Part shown: one piece after another, positions 11,469 through 22,741 of the stretch
Numbering within the stretch: position 1 is the first letter of the stretch
How the letters are laid out: each line of letters opens with the position of its first letter
Assembly (NCBI RefSeq): GCF_041146795.1
Contig: NC_135187.1
Span: forward strand, 537,501-601,500
Direction: 5' to 3'
Length of the DNA: 64,000 nucleotides
From: Maylandia zebra
Taxonomy: Eukaryota; Chordata; Actinopteri; Cichliformes; Cichlidae
Made by a program: the position numbers and the translations under genes
Notes under the pieces: model-generated
Databases searched by the model: none
What the model was told of the DNA's origin: nothing
Seen by the model: the letters and a program-made list of their open reading frames with translations, nothing else

Positions 11469-12008
11469 ATGATGATGTCACTGACTCTACTGCTGGCCAC
11501 CCTGGGGCTCCTTGTTCAGGGTGAGACTCTCTGTGAGCGCGTGGCTTCAGCGTGAACACTGAAACCAGCAGCAGTGACCTTCTTCCATCTGTTCTCCATC
11601 TTCTGTTTGGATGCTGATCATCTTTCTCCACGCTGGATTTGTCTCAGTAACCCTTCTCCTTTTTTCCCTCTTTTCCAGGTTCATCAGGGCAAATCATCGT
11701 GACTCAGTCTCCTGGAGCTCAGTCTGTGGTTGCAGGGCAGTCTGTCTCCATCACATGTAGAACCAGTACAAGTGTTTACAGTAATTACTATAAGAAAAAC
11801 CTGCTTTCCTGGTACCTCCAGAAACCTGGAGGAGCTCCTAAACTCCTGATTTATCAAGCTACATCTCGTCAGTCTGGAGTTTCAGATCGTTTCAGTGGAA
11901 GTGGATCTGGTACTGTCTACACTCTGAGCATCAGAGGAGTCCAGGCTGAAGATTCAGGAGTTTATTACTGTCAGAGCGTCGTATGGTGGAACAATCAAGA
12001 CGTGTTCA
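11469..12008 (+). CDS. Immunoglobulin light chain variable segment V1 (kappa-like, type L1)
   Basis: The leader exon is 11469-11520 ([17 protein letters not shown]), followed by a 158-bp GT-AG intron; the V exon is 11679-12008. The V domain reads [17 protein letters not shown], then [31 protein letters not shown] and EDSGVYYC. The two domain cysteines and the core Trp are present and the frame is open to the recombination signal. Compared with V3 and V4, CDR1 is about six residues longer ([15 protein letters not shown]) and the germline CDR3 part is longer and Trp-rich ([12 protein letters not shown]). It forms the antigen-binding V domain of B-cell light chains once joined to a J. It has the same orientation as J1 and C1 some 10.7 kb downstream, so deletional joining is expected. 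It looks functional. Confidence 0.9.
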
Positions 12009-12036
12009 CACAGCGTAACAGCGTAGTACAAAAACC
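12009..12036 (+). promoter_or_regulatory. V1 recombination signal, 12-bp spacer
   Basis: Heptamer CACAGCG (12009-12015), 12-bp spacer, nonamer ACAAAAACC (12028-12036). The spacer length is that of kappa V segments and pairs with the 23-spacer J signals here. Confidence 0.9.
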
Positions 12037-12616
12037 TCCCTTAGTCAGGCTGACACAGTTCAATGGACACACACCAATGTAAGATGCACACATCAGCAGC
12101 ATTAATGTGCACAGCTTAGTTTCCCACTGACATACTGATTTTTACATAATTATGACCCCAAATTCCTGAACATCAGGACGATTCCCAAGATAAACACAGC
12201 AGACGTTTTCCATGAGTAAGATTCGTAAAGTCTGTGCTGCTTCAAACATGTGGAAATGACACCACACACAGGCGTGTCTCAAAGCACTGTTATCGTGTTT
12301 TCTGATGGTCTATATGAATGCACCAACAACATCAGCAGTGAAAGTAATCTAATATGAATGTGTCTGCGCAGACTCTCTGGATGACCGAGAGTCTGCGCAG
12401 ACACATGTTGGTCTAAGCAGCTGGAAAGAAAGCGACACACTTCTTTAAGTTTCATCCGTGAAGCTTCATCAGTTCTAAACCAAATGGTGTGAGTCCCACC
12501 GTGTAACAGGAAAATACCTCCAGTGTGTTTCACTGGTCAGCCTTACACAACATGGGAGGAGCATAGCTATGACGTACATTCAAGCCTGTTATGTTGCAGC
12601 CTTTCTGACTTGCATG
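12037..12616. other. V1 3' flank, no gene
   Basis: This is non-coding DNA between the V1 signal and a hAT-type transposon, and contains the hairpin at 12358-12406. Confidence 0.5.
12358..12406. repeat. Perfect 20-bp inverted repeat, 9-nt loop
   Basis: ATGTGTCTGCGCAGACTCTC (12358-12377) is mirrored exactly at 12387-12406 around TGGATGACC. Each arm also contains the self-complementary core TCTGCGCAGA. Confidence 0.9.
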
Positions 12617-13645
12617 TAGAGCTGGGCGATATAAGATTTTTTCATATCACGATATGTTTTTTTCATTTCAGGCGATAACGATATCTATCACGATATCAGC
12701 CAAATAACTATATTTGTAAGATTTAAATGTGCCGTTGCTCACAAGTAAAATGTGAAATAATCAGCAGCTTGTTTTGATTTAAATATTTATTTCCCATAAT
12801 AAGTTCAACAGGGTAGATGTACTTAAGGAACATGAGACTTTTTCAGATAAATAAAGGCAAATATTGCAAACTACACAAAAGGCAGCCGCTAAAGCGTTTA
12901 AGTTTCAAAATAGAACAAATGAAACAGACTAAATTGTCAATTCCACTTAGAAACAAAATATTAATTCTAAAAATAAATCTTAGTTTGTTTTACAGAAGAA
13001 CAGACAAAACTGACTAACTTTTGTCAATATCAAATAAACTGAGAACTAAAAGGAAATTCTCAATCTCTCCTTGTTGTATAGCTGAGCTTTTCAAACAGCT
13101 GTAACAGTTACTTTAGTCTGACAAAAGCCGAATGACGAATCAGTGCTTCCAGTCAGAGACTGAGCTGCACCGCTTTATTGTATTTCCAGACTTGCTTTCG
13201 GCACATTTACAGTGCAGCTGCTCTGTTTTTTGTCAGACTTGAAATAGCAGAAATACCTTCACACTACGGAGCTTCTCTGGCTCTTCCGTTCGACAATCTC
13301 TCCGGCGTTGGAACCATCATCTGTTTTCTCCTCGGTAACCTTCGGTCACGCTCTCGGTTGATCTTTCTCTAGTCGGCACACATTTCCTCCATTACCGGGC
13401 GGCACGGCGGCTGGCTGCTTCCCAAATACACATGTGCGGCTTGGCACTTGTGCTGTACGTAACAAGTCACGTGACGTGACACTGCGGCTGTGATTGGTTC
13501 GGCTCTGCACTATTTAATTTGGATTGGCTGTTCTTTTTTTTTTAAGACGACAAGAGCGGCGAGGTCTATCGCAATAGTTTAATTTTTCTATTGAGAAAAA
13601 GTTATTTCGCGATACATATCGTTATCGTTCTATCGCCCAGCTCTA
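12617..13645. mobile_element. Non-autonomous hAT-type transposon (TAGAGCTGGGCGATA ends)
   Basis: The terminal inverted repeats TAGAGCTGGGCGATA and TATCGCCCAGCTCTA are exact over 15 bp. CTTGCATG is duplicated at 12609-12616 and 13646-13653, an 8-bp target duplication as hAT elements make. The 1,029 bp hold no transposase-like frame, so it needs a helper element. It lies in the V1-J1 interval. Confidence 0.9.
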
Positions 13646-13871
13646 CTTGCATGATATTGTAAAGTGTGAAAACTGAGAGACAGATTGAATAGAGACCTAC
13701 TCAATGTTCACTTTGAGATGAACACAGTTAGCGCTTTGGTAAAATCTAACTTGAGCCTGTGTAATTGTGTTCTTTTGTGGCTCTTTGTGTTCTGGATGTT
13801 GTGTTACCAGCACACAGTGGGATCTCTGTGTGATGACCAGGGCAGAGCAAGAGTACACAAACAAAGAAGAA

Positions 13872-14060
13872 GTGGGTGGCAATAGCTCAGCAGGTAGAAC
13901 AACCTGCTACCAACTGAAGGTTCGTGGTCACACACTGGAGTATGAATGTGTGTGAAAGCACTTCAGCATCGTCTGAATGTGTAAGTGAGGCGTGTTGTAC
14001 AAAGCGCTTTAAGTTCCCCTGGAGTAGAAGAACCAGTGCATTCACCATTTAAGCACCGAT
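13872..14060 (+). mobile_element. tRNA-derived SINE, degenerate
   Basis: GGCAATAGCTCAGCAGGTAG resembles a tRNA A box, and GGTTCGTGGTC about 30 bp later resembles a B box. The body then passes into GAATGTGTGTGAAAGCAC and AAAGCGCTTTAAG, as in common fish SINEs. It does not fold as a whole tRNA. Confidence 0.55.
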
Positions 14061-14063
14061 CCT

Positions 14064-14430
14064 GGTAGAAAGTCAAAGTAAACTTTATTGTCATCTCTGC
14101 TATAGAGAGACGAGACGACGAGGCTCCAGTTCCATTCAGTGCAAAAGAACAACAATAAATATAGAAAGAGTAAGATTAACCGTACACTTTGAGACTGAGG
14201 TAAGGGGAGTAAATGTACACTATGAGGTAAAAGAGTTAATAACAGTCTAAACTTTACAATTGAGATTTAAAGTGACTTTGAAGTGGTTTGAAATGACCAA
14301 CGTAGCAGCTTTACAGTTTACAGTGTGAAATAAAGTGATCAACATGAGCAGGATTCCTGAGAGTAGGACTGACCATAGAGCAGCATCTGTATTTACAAAG
14401 GCAGCGGTGTGCGAAGTCCAATAGAGTTCG
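14064..14430 (-). mobile_element. Probable LINE 3'-end fragment
   Basis: AAGTCAAAGTAAACTTTATT followed by GTCATCTCTGC is a recurrent 3' border of dispersed fish LINE copies in reverse orientation. No coding motif is left, and the right boundary is uncertain. Confidence 0.3.
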
Positions 14431-15845
14431 TTAATGTCCCTCATCTCTGTACGCCGACTCGTCATTGCTGCTGATGAGTAGGGATGGGTATCGTTTAGGT
14501 TTTATCCAATACCGGTGCCAAGCCGGTACTTTTGAAACTGTGCTGGTGCTTAACCCTTTACAGCCGATCGGAGCGGGCACGCTCTGTTTTGCGTAACTAT
14601 TTTTAAATCCCGGTAGCTCTGCAACCACTTAAGCTAGCGCAATCATTTTTTTTGCATATGAAACTGGAGGAGTTGTACTTACATCTTATGCCATCAGCTT
14701 GTCCTCGGTCACAGTTTCCTTCCACTTATAGCTTTGCAAAAACTGCATAAAAATCACTTGCAGCAACAAAAACATGATATTCCAGAAACACGCTTCGCCG
14801 ATCCGATCAGCTTAGGGTTGCCAACTCCCTGAAAAATAAATAAGGGACACCTCGTGGCCAGGGCTGGGCAACCCAGTTGTCTTCACCCTTCCCAGTGTGG
14901 TAGCTCTTTTTTTGTGTGTGAAATTATTTTTTAACCATTTGACTTGAACTTGATTTAAGCAGATGCATATTCTTTGTGATATGACCATATGGGAAACAAA
15001 TGATCATTTAGCCATTTATTTTTAGCTCAAAATGACAACATTAACACAGTAAAACAGGTCTCTTTCTTAAACAGAAGCCTGTCATGCTTAACTTTTGAGA
15101 ATATAAGTAAATCTTTCTTTAAAAGAACTCTGTCCTGCTTAACTTAAAATTATATAAATTAATAGAAAACAATAGAACAAAATCATTCTTGTAACAGTGC
15201 ACATTTAGTGCATTTAGTACAATTGGCTTCAGTTGAGGTATTATTTCAGCTTTTCTAATGCTAATCAGCTGCTCCTGTTTGTAAACCCGCTTGTTCCCAT
15301 GATTACGCATCTTAACTCATCATCATTATTCATCTATGTATTACTTTTATGTATTAGTGATCAATTTGTTGTAATCATCTATCCTTGCAGTTGTTTATTA
15401 CACAAAATAAATTATATTATCACACTTCTGGCCACATAGCGCTGATATTCACTGCACATGCCCATATTAACCTTAACCAGAGGGTTTAAACAACAAACCA
15501 GTGTTTACATACCATATCTGCTTCTGCCGTGGCCTGGTGGACAAGAAATTGGTTAAGGGTTCCCCGAGCTTTCACGCCCCTCGTGTTCTTCATGTGCCCA
15601 CCATTAGAAGCATGCCTATGGAAAAAGTGCGCCAGCACACAGTGCAGTGCGCTTTATAGTGCACTTTTCCAGCCAGGTGTTTTCCTTTTCCCATTCCTCC
15701 CTGTACTTTTGCAGCCTTTTTTTTCTTTCTCTGAGCGAACAAACATTGCTGCTCTGATGCTGGGCTTACACTGTGCGATTTTTGGCCCATTTTGAGCCGA
15801 TTTTTGAGTCATGCGACCGACTTGGTGATCGGCCCGATTTTGGCC

Positions 15846-18332
15846 CAGTGGCGTGTCTAGAAAATTTTTGTTGGGGGGGCCAGGTAGGGGCACCGATTTG
15901 GAGAAGGGTGGCAGATTTAATTGGCAGATAATGTTTAAAAAAAAAAATTCTACCAACCCTTAACCATAATTCAATAATCCTAATAACCAAATGCACTTTT
16001 AACTCTTATTAGAATGAGATTTTAACCACTACGGTGCAAAGTTTTTAGATACTGTGTTGATAAAGTACAAGAGATACAATCAGTGCTTTGTCAGTGTTTA
16101 CTCAGCAGTCAAGGACATCAATATTTGCATAGTATTTTTACTGACATATAGTACACATATGTTTTGGGCAAAAACATTTTTGAAAATTAAAATACGAACA
16201 TTTGTAACAAACAATTGACAAATTAGCCAATGCAAAACTTTATCTGCCTGTTAAAAAAAGAAGATAATCTTCTCACAAACTGGTGTTTGATTTTGAAACA
16301 GGAAAAAAGTGGGGAAACAACTGAAAAGACTAACATTTGAATAAAACCTGAAAGCAAGTAAATACTTTCTATGCTGCCTTATGGTAAACTTTGGTAATAT
16401 TGATAAAGAACAACACTGGCTGATGATGAAATACAGTCAGCTGGCATGGTGACACTGCCAGTATTAACCTGCAGGGCTGGACTGGGACAGAAAATCGGGC
16501 ATTTTGACTACTGACCGACCCACCAGGTATTAAAGCCATAAAGCCTTTGAATGAAAACAAATGCTGTTGTGACAGTGATGTACAGTTTTGTTGGTATATG
16601 TATGATTTCTATACATTTTACGTCAGATAAAAACTTTGGTTGTAAGATTTAGATAATTATTTAATAAAAGCGAGATATTTTAAATGAGAATAAGAAAGAA
16701 AAGTATTTCTTTGTGCCCACCTTTCCCTGTTACCTGGCCCCCTGGCAAAACTTTGCTAGACCCGCCCCTGCACAGTTACCAGCTGTCAGCTACATAAAAA
16801 AGGATCCTGGTGTTATTTGTCTCTCAGAAACAGTTCATAACTTCAACTCATTCATGTCACCTAAAAGGTAAACCTGTTTCTCCATCACCTGTTCAGCTCT
16901 GATGATCCAGTAAGGACATCTCCTGGTTTCATCTTCATGTTTCCCTCTCACCACATATCCAAACCGACATCATGACCAGCAGCTTTACAGCTGTGGCTCC
17001 AGCAAACATCAGCTGATACTAGAAATTAATATTAAATAAATTCTGACAACAGCTGATCAAGCTTAAACGTGCTGCTGTTGTTTAGCGCGACATCCGCTGG
17101 TTTCTTCTTTCTGGCGCAAAGTGGGCGATAAACAAACAAGAGAGAAAAGCCGATCAGCTGATCATTGATCAGTTTCATGATTGAAGCAGCAACAGGAGAG
17201 GGAGGGGGAGAGAATGAGAGAAGAGGCAGCTGTGCAGCATAACGACAGAATAAATCCAGCTTTGTGTCTTTTTTCCATTCTAGCTAAAGTCCGGGACAAA
17301 CTGCGTCTCTTCTCAGCTCAATACGAAACGCGTAACATTTTCTCTGAATGAGGGACCATTCCATTTTTTTAAGGAGCCGTTGGCAACTCTACTAACTTTA
17401 TGAATAAAATAAAGTTCACTATCAGTAACATCATAGCAACCGAACAGCTGTATAAAAACTCCGTCAAACTGGCTAGAACGCAGTATGAGTTATTGCAACT
17501 GACAGTAAAAAGTCAGCAACATGAAAATAAACTCCACCTAAACTTGGTTTATATCTGACCCAGATAGACTGCAGGTCATAACTTCTTACCTGAAGTTCAG
17601 TTCACCTGACACTCGGACTGGCGGCTGCCTCGGGTCTCTCCTCCTGCCTCCCCTTCCCTCATCCACCTGTTGCCTCTGTGGAAGCCCCGCCATAGCCACC
17701 ACCAAACAACGGAGTTATTTCTACACATCGACCTGCATCTGGCCAATCCACCACCTCTCATTGTTGCCATTACAAAAAAAAATAAAAAATAAGTCACCGG
17801 GCAGATGCCCGGTATGCCCGATGGCCAGTCCAGCTATGTTAACCTGCAACCAAATCTGCAGCTCCATACAGCAATGTTACGACTTAGATTATATCTTATA
17901 ACTCATAACTCTTATGTTAGCTGCCCTCAGTAGCATACTGTCTGAAATATTCCACAGCTGCAATAATTCTTTAAGTGTTATTTTTTTCCTTGGTATTCTA
18001 ATTTCACCGAAGTTTACTAAACTCAACAAACTTAATATTACTTACCGGGACATTTATTCTGTCCTCATTTTCTTTCACCGAAAAATTGTTTCCTGCAGTG
18101 CCATCTTTCGTGCTTGGCTCTCCTACCTTTGCTAACGTGATGCACATAGCGCAGAAGCCGATGCTGCATTCACTTACACTCGGATATCTGAGCGTCACCG
18201 TGAAAACATAATCGGACATTTGATATTTGATTGAATTTTATTGTTTTGCCTTTGGGGTGGCACCTGGGGTGGCCAGTCTGGTTTGGGGGGTGGCCTGTGC
18301 CCCCCCAGCCCACCCCGCTGGACACACCATTG
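15846..18332. mobile_element. hAT-type transposon, copy 1 (CAGTGGCGTGTC ends), innermost layer
   Basis: It begins CAGTGGCGTGTCTAG and ends CTGGACACACCATTG, imperfect inverted termini. TTTTGGCC is duplicated at 15838-15845 and 18333-18340. No transposase frame remains in its 2,487 bp. Copies at 42386-45363 and from 62836 carry two extra insertions absent here, so this copy serves as the empty-site reference. It includes a diverged block near 17280-17400 resembling the right end of the surrounding TAGGGTTGCC element. Confidence 0.9.
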
Positions 18333-18421
18333 TTTTGGCCTTCATCGTGCATCGTGTAGTATACGTGGGGTAACGAGAAGCGATTAACACCTCACGACCA
18401 GCTCCCGATCATCAATCGCTC

Positions 18422-18670
18422 GTGAGGGTGTCACCACAGGCGCTCACATTGCTCACGCGCAAACACATAAACGTCGGTGAAAAAGATGGAGCAGCAGTGC
18501 AGCGTGTGATCTGGACACAAGCGATGGAGGCACAACTTGTAGAACTTTGGAAAGCTCATCCGAGCCTTTTCGATGTGGCATCACAAAATTATCACGACCA
18601 CAACAACCGTGAAAATAGTTGGATTTACATGCTGCTCAATCACAGCTGCCTTATTAATGTTTTTCATTAG
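18422..18670 (+). pseudogene. MADF/Myb-SANT-like domain exon fragment
   Basis: The frame contains VIWTQAMEAQLVELWKAHPS followed by LFDVASQNYHDHNNREN, which resembles the first helix of MADF (Myb/SANT-like) DNA-binding domains. Such domains are encoded by Harbinger-type transposons and by many host genes. Only about 40 residues match before the reading turns non-homologous, as at the end of a first exon. It lies inside the TAGGGTTGCC hAT element, right of the inner insertion, and may be captured or ancestral coding sequence. I see no downstream exon. Confidence 0.5.
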
Positions 18671-20432
18671 CAATTTAGCAAAGTTGATGGTGGCGGTGTG
18701 TCTGTGTGAGTGAAAGACAGACAGAGAGAGAGAGCGACAGATTTTCTGTTATAACCTTCATTTTATGGAGGCACAGTGTGCCGTCCGAGACTTGCACCGC
18801 AGTGTCGGCGTTTGTTTCCCTGTTGGCCGGTATTTTCTTCGTAAGCGACCTTTCCTCGACCAATGAGATAAGCGATAATCTGACTTGTCATACTCGAATT
18901 GTCATAAGTGTGCTGTCAGCGCATTGGTCACAAAGCAGGAGAGGGGCTGGGAATTATGTTTTCAAACAAAGTGTTAATTCCATTAAAAGTTACAGACTAC
19001 TTTTGATTCTCACTGTATTACGGGATAAAGTGCGTCCCTTATTAGCTCAATACGGGACGTGAACTTTTGTTTCTAAATACGGGACGATTCCGTTTTTTAA
19101 GGGACGGTTGGCAACCCTAGATCAGCTGTTTGTAACACTTACTACGTCCATCAGCGCGAACTATCACATGACCGCATGACCTGCCCGAAACCGGAAGTGA
19201 CGTCATTTTGCGGAAATTTAGTTTTTTTTTACCATCGTGACCTCAAGAGCTTATACTTGTGTTTTTAAAAGTTATGTTTGACTTCATGACTTTCTGTGTC
19301 GTTTCTGGGATGCTGAGGACTCAGATTGCACTGCTGGAAATAGTTTATTTTGATGCATATGCTGTTATTTTGCAAATTTGCACTATAATATTTATTTTCG
19401 TTTTTCCTGCAGTATATAAAAATTGGTGTATTTCAAAAATAAAACTATGAAGACACTTAAAATAAATTTCCTGTGGTGGGAAACTATTTTGTATTTACAG
19501 TTTTGAGGGATAAGCCTCTTAAATTTCTCTAACTAGAAATATATGTTAAAAAAACAAAAACGATTTTCAATTTTTTTGTAGTTTATTGCACTTTTTTGCA
19601 ATTTATGTAATTACTATGCACCTAATGCAGACATATTATTAAAGTTTGGACTATAATGGTTGTATTGATGTATAGCAACTTGAAATGCTCCCAAAAATGG
19701 CTCCACAGCATGTAAAAATATAATATAAGCTCTGGCGGACTTGGTTCTATGGTAGGTCTTAAAGGGTTAAACGGTGCTCGAACTGGTGCTTAGAGAATGG
19801 TGCACACAAACTTTGTCCAAAAACCTCTCATGTTCAGCTGTTTTTTTTGTAAAAAGATAACAAGCTTTGCGCTGGGCAGAGGGGGGAGAGGCGGTAGTTA
19901 CACTCACAGTAGCACAGGAACAGAGCGGGAGGGAGAGAGAAAGAGAGCCAGGGACAACAAGGTCACATCAGAAAGGTATCCGGTTGTTCAGTCTGACGTC
20001 ACTAGTCGTGTCTGGACCTAAACTCCGCTGCAGGTCCATATATCAAACGATCACTATGGCATTACTGAGAGTTGAAAAACTGTCTAAAGTCTTTCATCTT
20101 TAATAAAATGATCAGCGTTCTGCTCTACCAGGTGTAACAATTGAGTTTAACATCCAGGCATCCATGAAAACGGAATTTATGACATTTAACGGAGTTAGAA
20201 GTTAGCAGGGAGTTAGCTCGCTAGCTTCTATCTAAATACTATATAGCATGTCCTGACTGCAGGGTTTTGGAAACAAATTAAAACGTACAGCTCTGTTATC
20301 ACTTCCAGCATAAATGAAGACAGAAAACTAAACAGCAGTGACGTTTGTAGGGTTACTGAAGTTGGGCTAGCTGGTATATAATGATGTGCTACGTGACCGC
20401 TAGCGACACAGCTATGTTAGCATAATATAAAC

Positions 20433-21545
20433 AAGGGCTTCTCACTGGCTCTTGTGGTGATGTTTTTGGAGACCATTACATCCTCTGTGCACTTACTGAT
20501 GTAGCAGGTCACAGATTCAGTGAACTTGTCCAGGTATAAGAAGCCATTTTGGGTGGCTGCCTCTTTAAACATGTTCCAGTCTGTGCACTTGAAGCAGTCC
20601 TGAAGCGCTGAGACAGCCCCACTCGGCCAGACTCTGATGGTTTTCCTGGCTGGTCTTGTGCGTTTCAGCAGTGATGTGTACATGAGCAGCAGCAGCAGCA
20701 TCTACAGTGGCATGGTCAGGTGAGCCGATGTGTGGGTGCACAGCTGCCTTGTAGGACCCGCACATGTTGGTGTAAACTTTATCCAGGCAGTTGTTCCCTC
20801 TGGTTGGGAAGTTCATATCTTGTTGCAATTTGGTGAGGACTGTCTTGAGGTTTGCATGTTTGAAGTCGCAGGTTGCGCCTTTTGGAGCTCGTTGATATCA
20901 CGAGACAGTTCTGCTAGTGCCAATTGGCATTAGCATTTGGTGGGAATACACTGCTATAATAAGTGTCGAGGAAAACTCTCTTGGTAGATAGAATGGGCGA
21001 CACTTTACTATTAGAAACTCCACCTGTGGTGAGCAGTGGCAACTCACTTCATCCAAATTCGTGCCCCACAGTCAATGTAGATGCACAGACCACTGTCCCG
21101 GCTCTTACCAGACAAGGAGGCTTCTCTATCGGCTCGATAGCATGCTAGGCCGGTTAGCTGGATAGCCAAGTCAGCAATATCCGCATTCAGCCATTTTTCT
21201 GTGAGGATGAAAACAACAGTTCTTAACTCAAGCCGGGTCGAGTGCTGGAGCCACGGATAATCCATTTTACTGTCCAGGGAGCGAACGTTGGAGAGCAGGA
21301 TGGATGGAAGTGCTGGTCGGAACGGGTTAGCCTTTAGCCTAGCGCTAGCACTGGAATGCTTTCCTCGCTTTTGTTTACGTGTGTAGCACTTGCGTTTCAG
21401 CCGGCTGCCCCCCGCTTTATTGTCTGCTGTGGTTGGTGTGCATTGTTCTTTGGTCGCGACACACCATAGAAAAAAAAACACTGAATTTTGCTCGAGCGCT
21501 ATCAGCCGGTGTATGCTCAAGGCGCCGCCAGTGTGGGCATCAGTA
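20433..21545 (-). mobile_element. LINE fragment (jockey/Rex1/L2-like), endonuclease region, internally deleted
   Basis: On the reverse strand 21520-21044 encodes the start of the AP-type endonuclease (FRPALPSILLSNVRSLDSKM, then LTEKWLNADIADLAIQL and CYRADREA). 20828-20565 gives its end (DMNFPTRGNNCLDKVYTN, IGSPDHATVD). 20640-20433 gives the linker toward the reverse transcriptase (RVWPSGAVSALQDCFKCTDW, TESVTCYISKCTEDV). The middle of the endonuclease and all of the RT are missing. It abuts the remains of the outer DNA transposon at about 20430. Confidence 0.8.
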
Positions 21546-21576
21546 ACTGTGGAGGTCCTTTACATAAGGTCAAGAC

Positions 21577-22419
21577 CAGTGTTGGGTGTAACGCATTACT
21601 AAGTAACGCATTACTGTAATCAAATTACTTTTCCACTGAAAAAGTAGAGTAACTGATTACTGTTCATTTTTAGGTATTTTAATTACAGTTACTTACAATG
21701 TACTTGCGTTACATTTTAAAATAATTAAACTCGCTGAATATCATTATTTAATTTCAATAATTTATCTTTTAAAGGTAAAAGTAAATTCTACCGCTTTAAC
21801 ATCGTTGTAGTGCAGCTGCGCGTCATTTCGCGGCAGTTTGCTGCACAGTCGTATTCTACAGCGGAAGCTGTCGGACTCGGCTGAAGCGAGTGGCTGTTTC
21901 ATGACATGGACATATTCCCGTCTCTTCACTTTTCTGAAACAAGCAGACAAGAACATTACAGTAATATGTTAAAACTATCGGCTGCTGTTAACAGCAGGAC
22001 TAATCTACTGAAGCACCTGACACAGAGCATAGACGAACACTTCTTAGTGATCCTTGTTCATCATCCATGGATAACACCGCGGGAACTCCTGCTAAGCAGC
22101 AAAACCTGATTTTACTTCAGCAGCACAGAAAGTGTCTGAAGATGAGCTTAAAAATGATTGAAGGCTACACTGTGGAAGAGATGCTACCGCTGCGTACTCA
22201 GTCTCCATCTTTAAAAAATTTTTTTTATTATTTAAAGAGTTTAATTTCTATTGTTTGTCCACTCAAGGTTTATAGGGATTTTAAAAAGTATTTAGTTAAA
22301 TTACTTATTGAGTAATTAAGTTACTTTTCAGACACAGTAATTAGATAAGTATTTTAAATACAATATTGATTAAGTAATTAGTAATTAATTACTTTTAAAA
22401 AGTAACTTATCCAACACTG
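21577..22419. mobile_element. Non-autonomous hAT-type transposon (CAGTGTTGG ends)
   Basis: CAGTGTTGG at the left is mirrored by CCAACACTG at the right. GTCAAGAC is duplicated exactly at 21569-21576 and 22420-22427. Subterminal regions are rich in TAACG/AGTAACTT repeats. The 843 bp carry no transposase. It sits about 245 bp upstream of the J1 signal. Confidence 0.9.
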
Positions 22420-22664
22420 GTCAAGACAAACAGCCTCTAAAGTACCGTTTGACTGGTTTGGCTTCAAAAAAAGAAGCAAACAACAATAAATGTGCAGCGA
22501 TGAACTTTAAATACCTTTTTTTACATAAAACTGAAAAGAGAAAGGAAAGACTAAATTAAACTAATTCTTCTTGTTGTGATTTCTGTCACTCTGAGTGGAT
22601 TTCCCTGTAGCAGCTGTGTTTCACAGACTGTTTGTGTTTAGAGTCAGAGAGCCGTGTCTCTACA

Positions 22665-22703
22665 GGTTTTTGTACGACGCCTCGGTCAGTTTGTATCACT
22701 GTG
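22665..22703 (+). promoter_or_regulatory. J1 recombination signal, 23-bp spacer
   Basis: Nonamer GGTTTTTGT (22665-22673), 23-bp spacer, heptamer CACTGTG (22697-22703). It is complementary in type to the V 12-spacer signals, so the 12/23 rule is met. Confidence 0.9.
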
Positions 22704-22741
22704 GCACACGTTCAGTGGAGGAACCAGGCTGGATGTTGACT
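22704..22741 (+). CDS. Immunoglobulin light chain joining segment J1
   Basis: 38 nt reading (H)TFSGGTRLDVD plus one base, followed by the donor GTAAGT. J segments supply the last beta strand of the V domain. The usual FGxG bulge motif reads FSGG here, while J(b) and J(d) have FGGG, so the first glycine is replaced by serine. Phase fits the C1 acceptor. It lies in forward orientation with V1 and C1. Whether the altered motif still folds well is unknown. Confidence 0.85.

Larger units (their letters stand above)
14813..19119. mobile_element. hAT-type transposon (TAGGGTTGCCAAC ends) nested in the piggyBac element
   Basis: TAGGGTTGCCAAC at the left end is mirrored by GTTGGCAACCCTA at the right. 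GATCAGCT is duplicated at 14805-14812 and 19120-19127 (8 bp, as for hAT). The right end carries GGGACG-type subterminal repeats. Inside lie a MADF-like coding exon and a whole second hAT element. Confidence 0.85.
14554..19766. mobile_element. piggyBac-type transposon (TTAA target) nested in the outer element
   Basis: TTAA (14550-14553) precedes CCCTTTA, and TAAAGGG is followed by TTAA (19767-19770). TTAA duplication with CCCTTT-type inverted ends is the hallmark of piggyBac elements. The flanks join smoothly into the outer repeat, which supports insertion there. No transposase frame was recognised. About 4.3 kb of its 5.2 kb is a further insertion. Confidence 0.75.
14479..20430. mobile_element. 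Outer DNA transposon (TAGGGATGGGTATCG family), split by nested insertions
   Basis: The left end TAGGGATGGGTATCG and the following ACCGGTGCCAAGCCGGTAC block belong to a repeat type I know as common in fish. It breaks off inside GTGCTGGTGCTTAA and resumes at 19767 with TTAAACGGTGCTCGAACTGG, exactly at the ends of a piggyBac-type insertion. The right part runs to about 20430, where a LINE fragment begins; no mirrored right terminus was seen. Without insertions the visible element is about 0.73 kb. No coding capacity is evident. The hAT assignment is only a guess. Confidence 0.6.

Noticed and set aside
13872-13930. tRNA gene
   Set aside because: A-box and B-box-like strings are present, but there is no full cloverleaf and the sequence continues into a SINE body.
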